From the NCBI GenBank assembly GCA_003167555.1, contig PMSN01000025.1:186001-250000 (forward strand): a DNA stretch of 64,000 bases. The letters are read 5' to 3'. How positions within the stretch are numbered: the first letter of the stretch is position 1; every line of letters begins with the position of its first letter. This document shows positions 21,375 to 27,694 of this stretch, piece after piece. Position numbers and translations under genes: made by a program. This DNA comes from Spartobacteria bacterium. Lineage in GTDB: Bacteria; Verrucomicrobiota; Verrucomicrobiia; Chthoniobacterales; UBA10450. A model generated the notes under the pieces. It saw only the letters and a program-made list of their open reading frames with translations, was not told the DNA's origin and ran no database searches.

Positions 21375-22301
21375 TCACCCGATCTGTTGAAACAGTCGCT
21401 CCGCATCTTCACGACGGCAAAGCCCAGTGCCCGGCATCATCACCGCCGCCGTCCCCGCGGCGATGCCGAAACGAACTGCGTCACGTAACGAATAATCGCG
21501 TGCCAGCCCCAGCACGATGCCGGCGACCATGCTGTCGCCCGCGCCCACTTTGCTGCGCACCGGCACCGTCGGTGAACGCAGACGTTCGCAACCGGCCGGC
21601 GATGCGACGAGCGCGCCAGCCGCGCCTAACGAGACGACAACGACTTCCACTCCGCCATTCGCGACAATTCCCGCAGCAGCCTTCTCCTGTTCGTTCTCTC
21701 CTTCCAGATCGCCGCCGACAAGAGTGCGCAATTCGCGCAGGCTCGGTTTGATCAGGAACACTCCGGCGTGCACTGCCGCCGAGAGCGCAGGGCCCGAAGT
21801 GTCGAGAATAAAACGGCTGCCGCGCTCGCGCACAATGCGCGCGAGCTGAGCATAGAAGTCGTTAGGCACGCCCGGCGGGAGGCTTCCGCTGGCCACGACC
21901 AGTTCAGGCATCACCTCCATTTTGCCAATCCGTTCCAGCGCCCCGCGCCATTCTTTTTCCGTGAGGGTCGGCCCGGGCATCACGAAGCGATACTGCTGCC
22001 CGTTCGCGGTCTCGAGGATGGTGACGCTCTCCCGCGTCCATCCTCCGATGGCGACCGCTTCCTGCTCGACCCGCGCTTCATCGAGCAAGGCGCGAAGGAC
22101 GATTCCGGTCGGGCCGCCGCAAAAATGCAAGGCGCGCGCGTGGCCGCCGAGCTTATGGATCGCGCGCGCCACATTCAGGCCTCCGCCGCCCGGTTCGTTG
22201 CAGGCGGGGCCGCAACGCAGCTTGTGTTCGGGAAAAACATTCTCGACCGAGGAACTCATGTCGATGGTGGGATTGAGTGTGAGCGTGAGGATTTGTTTCA
22301 C
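21375..22301 (-). CDS. pfkB: PfkB-family hexose-phosphate kinase (6-phosphofructokinase 2 / 1-phosphofructokinase)
   Basis: A 308-residue ribokinase-fold kinase. It has an N-terminal [10 protein letters not shown], the substrate loop [27 protein letters not shown] and the catalytic signature [10 protein letters not shown] (Asp as base). The NPTID start and GGGGLNVAR are typical of the PfkB/FruK/LacC branch. Between a Usp gene and a lactate dehydrogenase gene, a glycolytic role (fructose-6-phosphate phosphorylation) is most likely; 1-phosphofructokinase or tagatose kinase are alternatives. It follows the Usp gene by 54 nt with no site of its own. PfkB next to a Usp is also seen in the mycobacterial DosR regulon. 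Confidence 0.87.
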   Translation of the reverse strand: MKQILTLTLNPTIDMSSSVENVFPEHKLRCGPACNEPGGGGLNVARAIHKLGGHARALHFCGGPTGIVLRALLDEARVEQEAVAIGGWTRESVTILETANGQQYRFVMPGPTLTEKEWRGALERIGKMEVMPELVVASGSLPPGVPNDFYAQLARIVRERGSRFILDTSGPALSAAVHAGVFLIKPSLRELRTLVGGDLEGENEQEKAAAGIVANGGVEVVVVSLGAAGALVASPAGCERLRSPTVPVRSKVGAGDSMVAGIVLGLARDYSLRDAVRFGIAAGTAAVMMPGTGLCRREDAERLFQQIG

Positions 22302-22355
22302 GGTGAGGACGCCTGGTGGCGCGCAAAAGCTCAGATGGTCATTTTCGTTCTTCTT

Positions 22356-23384
22356 TCAGACCGGGATATGGCGGCAATGACTTGGCACGACGAGGACGGG
22401 ACAATGCGCCAGCCGCACGAGTTGCTCCGCCGTGCTGCCAATAAGGACGTGCCTAAGCCCCGTGTATCCGTGAGTCGACGTAATCACCATGTCGATGTCC
22501 GGGTGTTCGGTTCGTTCGATAAGCTTTTCTATCGGCGTGCCGACCGCGACTTCGGTCTCGGCTGAGATTCCGACGAGCGGAAGGAAGTTCACCATCTCGT
22601 CCAATTTATCCGCTGCGGACAGGCGGGCCGTTTCGACGAGCTCTGGCCAGTCAGGCGGAATAAAAGTTGGGTCCGATGCCGTATGGTTAAGCGGAGAGGT
22701 GACGTTCATGAGCACAAGATCCGCGCCGACTCGTGTGGCGAAAAACGATGCGTATCTCGCGCCTTCTCTCGCGCATTCCGAGAAATCGACCGGCACCAGG
22801 ATTTTTTCGAGGACGATTCCTTGGGCCGCGGTCTTGATCGGTCCTCGCGTTGCCTCGCGCACGACGAGGACCGGACAATGCGCGTGACGAATGACCTTTT
22901 CGGCCGTGCTGCCGAGCATGAGATGTTTCAGTCCGGTGCGGCCGTGCGTGGCGATCACCACGAGATCGGCGTTTAGTTTGTCCGCCACCGCGCAAATTTC
23001 CGGAGAAGGCCGGCCGCTGCGGAAGTGGCAATGCTGCGGGCGCACGTCGACGGAAAACCTGCGCTGCATTTCGTTTTTCAAACGTCCGGCGATTTCCCGA
23101 TCTGAGAAAAGCTCGATCGCGGGATCCGAGAAAAGCTCCGGCGTGTTGACCAGGGACTGAAACCGCGGCTTGCCCTCGTAGACGTAAACGAGATGAAGGG
23201 AGGCGCCAAAGCGCCTGGCCAATGCCAGCGCGAAATCAACAGCCTGGAAGGATTGTCGCGAGAAATCGACCGGTACGAGAATGGTTTGGATCTCCAGCGA
23301 ATCGCCGCAGAAAAACTTCGTCGGTGAATTGGATGGCCGATCCAACCCAGGCGGTAGGCCCAGAGCAGCGATGTTGGCTTTCAT
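22356..23384 (-). CDS. tandem-domain universal stress protein A
   Basis: A 342-residue protein with two UspA domains. Each opens with hhhPVDFS (TILVPVDFSRQS and KILVPVDFSECA) and ends with an ATP-binding loop: STHGRTGL-like ATHGRTGLKHLMLGSTAE and STHGYTGLRHVLIGSTAE (G-2x-G-9x-G-S/T type). ATP-binding Usps act in persistence and energy stress. It has a 30-residue N-terminal extension. It is the first gene of a Usp-pfkB-ldhA unit, with the shared element 43 nt upstream. Confidence 0.9.
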   Translation of the reverse strand: MKANIAALGLPPGLDRPSNSPTKFFCGDSLEIQTILVPVDFSRQSFQAVDFALALARRFGASLHLVYVYEGKPRFQSLVNTPELFSDPAIELFSDREIAGRLKNEMQRRFSVDVRPQHCHFRSGRPSPEICAVADKLNADLVVIATHGRTGLKHLMLGSTAEKVIRHAHCPVLVVREATRGPIKTAAQGIVLEKILVPVDFSECAREGARYASFFATRVGADLVLMNVTSPLNHTASDPTFIPPDWPELVETARLSAADKLDEMVNFLPLVGISAETEVAVGTPIEKLIERTEHPDIDMVITSTHGYTGLRHVLIGSTAEQLVRLAHCPVLVVPSHCRHIPV

Positions 23385-23426
23385 GCCAGTAAACTATTCC
23401 CGGTCTGAAAGAGGCCTAACCGGCGC

Positions 23427-23453
23427 TTGTGAAATAGTTACCGTTTCTTGTCC
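23427..23453 (-). promoter_or_regulatory. TTGTG-N16-TTG direct-repeat site, Usp-pfkB-ldh operon
   Basis: TTGTGAAA at 23427 and TTG at 23448 on the plus strand, 21 bp apart and 43 nt before the Usp ATG. The neighbouring CCGGTTAGGCCT-like bases (minus strand) match those beside the site of the Fe-S/NrfD operon, so these two promoters are especially alike. Confidence 0.6.
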
Positions 23454-23485
23454 GGCGCGCTGCGGCGGCAATGCCGTGCTGGGGG

Positions 23486-23605
23486 TTAGGATGATTTCCG
23501 TGCTCTCGCCGTTGCTTGGTAAAATGCGCGTTTCGCTATCTCCGCGGCGACGACATAGAGAAGAACGATCGTCGCAACGATCACATAAAGTTTTGAGACT
23601 TGGTG
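23486..23605 (-). pseudogene. possible C-terminal remnant of a P-type cation ATPase
   Basis: Downstream of the second Usp gene the minus strand reads LYVIVATIVLLYVVAAEIAKRAFYQ and a short basic tail before TAA: one membrane helix followed by an E-x-x-KR-x-F-Y end. This is how many Mg/Ca-type P-ATPases terminate. Nothing of the rest of an ATPase is present and no start codon serves it, so I read it as a deletion remnant. Alternatively it is a small one-helix protein whose start I cannot identify. Confidence 0.3.
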
Positions 23606-23615
23606 GTCGCGAAGA

Positions 23616-24716
23616 TCAGGCCGAATGCGATTCGCGAAACTTGTTTGTCCGGCGTCGCTCCGGCAAAACGTGCCGGAGGACTTTTCGGTTCCTTTTCGTG
23701 AGGAGATCGCTCGGAATGAGTGACCGTTTTGCAAAGATTCCGCGTGGTCGCCTCGCTTTGGCGCCGCGCGAGAGCGATTGCTTCCTTGTTTCCGGATGCG
23801 AAGGCGCAACCAGAACCGGGCAATGCGCATGGCGCACGACGAGTTCCGCGGTGCTGCCGAGCAACACATGACTCAATCCGGTCCGGCCGTGTGTGCTTGT
23901 GATGATGAGATCCACGCGCTCCTTCTTCGCGAAGGTGCAAATCTCGTCCACCGCCTGACCGAGCAAAATGGCGGTCTCGAAGTTCCGGCCGCCGAGTTTT
24001 GCGAGCCGAACAAACTCCTGCATTTGTCGCTCCGCCTCGTTGCGCGCCATCTCTCGATATTTAGGGAGGTCGTACATGGCGTAACCATCGGCGATGAAGG
24101 AAGGGCCGAGATCGACCACGTGAAGGAGGACAATCTTGGCGGCGAATTTGTCCGCCCATTGCATCGCGTAGCGCAGTCCTTCCAGCGAGCAGCCGGAAAA
24201 ATCCACCGGCACAAGAAGTTTGTCGAGGCCGTGCGCTGGCTTTGTGTCGTGCACACTCTTCCCAAATTGTCGCGCGACGAAAACCGGACAAGGCGAATGC
24301 TGCACCACGCGCTCCGCCGTGCTGCCGAGAAATAGGTGTTTGAGACCCGTGCGGCCATGCGTGGAGGTGACGATCAAATCAGCTCCGATCTCGCGGGCGA
24401 GCTGGCAAACCTCGTCGAATGCCGGTGTTCCCTTTATAAGGTGACACCTCTGGGAAGGTATCCCGTGGTGGTGCCCTAGCGCGTCCAGCCTGCGCCCGAG
24501 CGCGCTCACCTCTTCTTCGGGCAACGTGATCACTGGCATGGCCGGTGGCATTCCCGGCGCCATGAACCCCACCGGATAGGAAACTTCACAGGCGTGGACG
24601 AGGTGAAGGGCCGCGTCGCAGCGCCGGGCGATATCTTTTGCGACTTCGATGGCATCGATCGACATCTTCGAGAAATCGATGGGCACGAGAATTTTTTTGA
24701 TGCTGAGCTCTTTCAT
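23616..24716 (-). CDS. tandem-domain universal stress protein B
   Basis: A 366-residue protein with two UspA domains: KKILVPIDFSKMS with STHGRTGLKHLFLGSTAE, then KLLVPVDFSGCS with STHGRTGLSHVLLGSTAE. Both keep the G-2x-G-9x-G ATP loop. The first domain has a long Pro/Met-rich loop (GFMAPGMPPAMPV). About 60 residues of Arg/Lys-rich tail follow the second domain and look unconstrained; they may be a read-through extension after loss of an earlier stop. It has its own copy of the shared site at 45 nt. Confidence 0.88.
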   Translation of the reverse strand: MKELSIKKILVPIDFSKMSIDAIEVAKDIARRCDAALHLVHACEVSYPVGFMAPGMPPAMPVITLPEEEVSALGRRLDALGHHHGIPSQRCHLIKGTPAFDEVCQLAREIGADLIVTSTHGRTGLKHLFLGSTAERVVQHSPCPVFVARQFGKSVHDTKPAHGLDKLLVPVDFSGCSLEGLRYAMQWADKFAAKIVLLHVVDLGPSFIADGYAMYDLPKYREMARNEAERQMQEFVRLAKLGGRNFETAILLGQAVDEICTFAKKERVDLIITSTHGRTGLSHVLLGSTAELVVRHAHCPVLVAPSHPETRKQSLSRGAKARRPRGIFAKRSLIPSDLLTKRNRKVLRHVLPERRRTNKFRESHSA

Positions 24717-24760
24717 ACTTGCAGCTTCGTCCAGAAAGGCGGTTGGAGGCTCGCCGCCGT

Positions 24761-24787
24761 TTGCTAAAAACCGCGCGTTTTTTGCGC
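24761..24787 (-). promoter_or_regulatory. TTGCT-N16-TTG direct-repeat site, second Usp gene
   Basis: TTGCTAAAAA at 24761 and TTGCGC at 24782 on the plus strand, 21 bp apart, 45 nt from the Usp start codon. Further upstream (24819-24930, minus strand) is a stop-free stretch encoding VTAALGYVFGYIGALAW but no start codon; I do not call a gene there. Confidence 0.62.
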
Positions 24788-24942
24788 AGCGAAAAACTCT
24801 GCGCCCGTCGCCTTCGAGCTAGGCTCGGTGCATTTTGTTCCAGGCAAGCGCGCCGATGTAACCGAAGACGTAGCCCAGCGCCGCGGTTACAACGATGTCG
24901 CGGCTACCCCGCTCGCTCCATTCGCCGTGGCGAACCTCTGCC

Positions 24943-25818
24943 TCAGGCCGCTTTGTTCTTGCGCGGCGGGCGCGAGTGCAGTTGGGCGCGGAATTCGGTG
25001 GGGGACTGGCCGAAGACGCGCTTGAACATGCGATTGAATTGCGTGAGCGATTGGAACCCGACGTCGTAGGCGATCTCGCTGATGCGGCGGCTCGGATTCA
25101 AGAGCAGGGTCTTGGCGTTCTCCAATCGGACCCGGGCGACGTAGTCGGTAAACTTGAGGCCGGTGGTTTTCTTGAAGACTTTACAGAAGTGAAACACGCT
25201 CGCGCCGGAGGCTTGCGCGACGGCCGCCAGCGACAGCGGCTCCATTTTATGTTGCTCGATGTATTCGCGCGCTTTGCGCACCAGCGGCGGCTCGGCGTTC
25301 TGTTGCTCGAGCACGATCTGATTGATGAGGGCCGAAAGTTGCTCGGCAAAAAATGTGAGCAGCCGCACGGTCGCGCTGTATTTGTCTTTCGGGATGATCG
25401 GCGTGGTCTCCCATGCTTTGCGGATGCCGCCGGTAAACGGCACGCCGAATTCCTTCAGCTTGGCGGCGGCGCGGGTCTTGTCGGATTGAATCGCGGAGCG
25501 GCGCAAAACCTGGCCGATCCGGAGAAAGCCGATTGTTTCCTGCCCGAGTCGCACGGGCACCGCCGTCTCGGTCAAACCGAATGGGCAGGTCTCGGTGCGT
25601 GCTGTGAGGCCGGTGTGCTGGATAATATCCGCATGCGATTGCAAACAAACCGCCAGCGTGGCCGGCCGCTTCGCCAGCAACGCGCAGAAGGGATTCTCGT
25701 TGGTCTTGTCGTGGTGCTCGAGCTGCCAGAATTCGAGCGGGCGCAAGGTCAGCGGCAACCCGGTCGCCTTGGTGAAGACATTCTCGTAGTCGCGAAACAA
25801 GCGCGAGCGGAGCAACAT
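24943..25818 (-). CDS. AraC-family transcription regulator with PocR sensory domain
   Basis: A regulator of about 291 residues. The N-terminal half is a PocR-type ligand domain (DYENVFTKATGLPLTL, then NPFCALLAKR, ETCPFGLTETAVPV and IGFLRIGQVL). It is followed by two AraC helix-turn-helix motifs (LSLAAVAQASGASVFHFCKVFKK and ISEIAYDVGFQSLTQFNRMFKR), with the family signature ending in FGQSPTEFRAQL. The start is uncertain: ATG at 25818 lies just before the PocR domain, and an upstream CTG or an extension into the preceding gene is possible. It is the third gene of Usp-cNMP-AraC. AraC proteins bind direct repeats about 21 bp apart, the spacing of the six shared sites, so it is the leading candidate regulator (inference). 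Confidence 0.85.
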   Translation of the reverse strand: MLLRSRLFRDYENVFTKATGLPLTLRPLEFWQLEHHDKTNENPFCALLAKRPATLAVCLQSHADIIQHTGLTARTETCPFGLTETAVPVRLGQETIGFLRIGQVLRRSAIQSDKTRAAAKLKEFGVPFTGGIRKAWETTPIIPKDKYSATVRLLTFFAEQLSALINQIVLEQQNAEPPLVRKAREYIEQHKMEPLSLAAVAQASGASVFHFCKVFKKTTGLKFTDYVARVRLENAKTLLLNPSRRISEIAYDVGFQSLTQFNRMFKRVFGQSPTEFRAQLHSRPPRKNKAA

Positions 25819-25945
25819 TTCGACGAGTTGCTTGTTCGCGGTGGTCGCGGAATTCGTTTCGGAGTTGCTCAGACACGAACGTTCTCGCGCGGCGCGTTGC
25901 GTGTCAACGCGCTTCCGGCCAAGGCCGCCGCGCGCTTTCCGTGAG

Positions 25946-26512
25946 TCACCGCATTTCCGTTCGACTGCAACAAGGAGCCTCGATATCCAATTCCTGGTCC
26001 ATGAAGGGCGATTCGAGAACAACGGGCTGCAAGGCGGTTTCCTGCGAGTCAACTGCCAGCATCTTGGTGCGCGCGGCTTGCAGGCGTTTGATCATGACCG
26101 CACTCATGCGTTTGAACAGTTCGTAGCCGAGCGCGTGATCGCGCTCGCAGTATTCGCGCAAGATTGTGCCGTAGAAAAAAATCGCCGTCGTGGGCTCGAC
26201 CGCGCGGGCGGTGAAATGCCACACGTAAGGCGGAAACATCCAGGACCAGCCGAGCAGATCGCCCGCGCCGATCGTATCGATCACCACCGGATCGCCCAGC
26301 GCGCCGCTCGACTCCAGGATCAGCTTGCCGGTTTCAATCAAGTAGAAGCGGTTTGCGATTTCGCCTTCGCGGAAGATCACCTGTCCTTTCTTGAACTGCA
26401 CGACCATGGCGCAGTCGGAGAGCAGCGCCAATTGCTTGTGATTCATTCCCGCGAGAAACGGGTGCAATGCCACCCGCGTGGCCATTGGTTCGATTTCAGT
26501 GTGAGCGTTCAT
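25946..26512 (-). CDS. cyclic-nucleotide-binding domain protein without DNA-binding domain
   Basis: A 188-residue protein with one cNMP-binding beta-roll: HPFLAGMNHKQLALLSDCA, the KKGQVIFREGE turn, FYLIETGKLIL and GAGDLLGWSW. A long C-helix follows (ERDHALGYELFKRMSAVMIKRLQAARTKML). In Crp/Fnr proteins a winged helix follows; here the chain ends about 30 residues later, so it cannot bind DNA that way and may regulate a partner. It has no N-terminal Fnr cysteine cluster. A role modulating the co-encoded AraC protein or an acetyltransferase, as cAMP does in mycobacterial Pat, is speculation. It starts 28 nt after the single-domain Usp. Confidence 0.82.
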   Translation of the reverse strand: MNAHTEIEPMATRVALHPFLAGMNHKQLALLSDCAMVVQFKKGQVIFREGEIANRFYLIETGKLILESSGALGDPVVIDTIGAGDLLGWSWMFPPYVWHFTARAVEPTTAIFFYGTILREYCERDHALGYELFKRMSAVMIKRLQAARTKMLAVDSQETALQPVVLESPFMDQELDIEAPCCSRTEMR

Positions 26513-26540
26513 TGATTTTTCCTCTGGTTCTTGTGCTGCG

Positions 26541-27059
26541 TTAACAAAATTCGTGTTCCTTTTCGCGCACGACCAGGACCGGGCAGGGCGCCGCGCGCAC
26601 GACCCGTTCGGCGGTGCTGCCGATGCAGAAATGTTTCCAGCCGGTGTAGCCGTGCGTGGCGATGATGATCAGGTCGGCGTCACCTTCTTTCGCCGCATCG
26701 ACAATCTCGTGCGAAGGAACGCCCGTGCGCATCTTCCAGCGCGGGCGTTCGGGATTTCCGTTAGTGCTCGAGGCAATGAGCGCCCGCAGATTCTTTTTGG
26801 GCTCGGAGAAGTCGGTCTCGGGAAAGGAGGGCATCTCGGGAAAGGCGGGGATGGCGGCGAACCTGGTCGAGGGCGCAGGATCCACGACGTAAAGCAGGGT
26901 GACTTCCGCCCCGAACTCTTCCGCAAAGCGAAGCGCGTAGCGGAATGCATTTTTTGACGCCGGCGAAAAATCGACCGGCACCAAAATCTTTTTAAGCCGC
27001 CATGTGGGATGCGCGGCCGCGTCGCGGACTCTGTGACTCTCAAAAGTCTTTGCTGTCAT
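26541..27059 (-). CDS. single-domain universal stress protein
   Basis: A 172-residue Usp: KKILVPVDFSPASKNAFRYAL, VTLLYVVDPAPSTRF and the ATP loop ATHGYTGWKHFCIGSTAERVV followed by PCPVLVVRE. I use ATG at 27059 (GGAG just upstream) rather than a TTG at 27131, because the longer version would run over the shared regulatory site. First gene of the Usp-cNMP-AraC unit. Confidence 0.87.
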   Translation of the reverse strand: MTAKTFESHRVRDAAAHPTWRLKKILVPVDFSPASKNAFRYALRFAEEFGAEVTLLYVVDPAPSTRFAAIPAFPEMPSFPETDFSEPKKNLRALIASSTNGNPERPRWKMRTGVPSHEIVDAAKEGDADLIIIATHGYTGWKHFCIGSTAERVVRAAPCPVLVVREKEHEFC

Positions 27060-27102
27060 GCTCCGACTATGAGGCGATTGCGCGCGCCGGGCTCGTCCGC
27101 CT

Positions 27103-27129
27103 TTGCGAAACGTTGTGCGTTTTTTGTGC
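27103..27129 (-). promoter_or_regulatory. TTGCG-N16-TTG direct-repeat site, Usp-cNMP-AraC operon
   Basis: TTGCGAAACG at 27103, TTGTGC at 27113 and TTGTGC at 27124 on the plus strand. This copy shows three TTGYG units with 10-11 bp steps, suggesting that the site is read on one face of the helix. It lies 44 nt from the Usp ATG. The candidate regulator gene is in this same transcription unit, so autoregulation is implied. Confidence 0.65.
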
Positions 27130-27208
27130 AACGCCGACCGCGCTGTTCAGCTATTACGAACGGCCCGCAGGGCCGTGGCTGCAGCGTGCGCGCCTTTGAG
27201 TTCAAAAT

Positions 27209-27241
27209 GGGAAGCGCAGGGTGTGAAAACCCTGCGCTCCC
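27209..27241 (-). terminator. strong hairpin terminator after the small CWRC gene
   Basis: A 13-bp stem (GCGCAGGGT/ACCCTGCGC extended by GGGA/TTCCC with one bulged base) and 6-nt loop, 20 nt past the stop of the small CWRC gene on the minus strand and followed by a short TTTT. It would isolate the CWRC mini-gene from the Usp operon. Confidence 0.55.
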
Positions 27242-27260
27242 ATGTAATGATCCGACTGGA

Positions 27261-27455
27261 TTACATGTAATTCAGCGCACCGCAGCGCCAGCACGTAAAC
27301 CAACTCCAGTTGCCGTGCACGTAATTGCCGGCCCCATCGTTCCAGCACGTGTAAAGCAACCGATGGCGGCGGCCGCCCACTTCAGCACCGTCCGCATCTT
27401 TCTCTGTGCCGGCTCCACCTTCTTTGTCCGGCTTCTTGCCTGTTTCGTCAGCCAT
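27261..27455 (-). CDS. small cysteine-motif protein, CWRC family, copy 1
   Basis: A 64-residue protein of unknown function. Residues 1-30 are charged, Gly/Lys/Asp-rich and surely disordered. Residues 33-64 form a compact conserved end: LLYTC, then NDGAGNYV, W-x-W, and FTCWRCG followed by a Tyr near the C-terminus. Three cysteines (C-x17-C-x2-C) could hold a metal, but no fourth ligand is certain. An AAAGGAAATAAGAG leader gives a plausible ribosome site, and its own hairpin terminator follows. A paralog lies at 47780. I recognise no named family. Confidence 0.75.
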   Translation of the reverse strand: MADETGKKPDKEGGAGTEKDADGAEVGGRRHRLLYTCWNDGAGNYVHGNWSWFTCWRCGALNYM

Positions 27456-27694
27456 AACTCTTATTTCCTTTCTGCAGTTTTTGTTTGTTGACTGGCCGCC
27501 GCATCACTCGATGTGGCAGCGATTTTTTTCCCTGGACGGATCACCCGTCCTCCCAACCATGCGCTTTAGACGCGCGGTCTTGGTCTGTTTGCGATTCAGC
27601 CAAATTTGCGAGCGACTTGAAACCACATTCGGGGCGTTCGAGATTTGATAACGACTGCTTGTCGGACGGAAAATGTGGTTTGTAGTGAAGAAAG

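Noticed and set aside
24819-24930. Minus-strand frame encoding a one-helix peptide (VTAALGYVFGYIGALAW)
   Set aside because: No ATG, GTG or TTG start in frame and it runs into the end of the AraC gene; kept only as a note.
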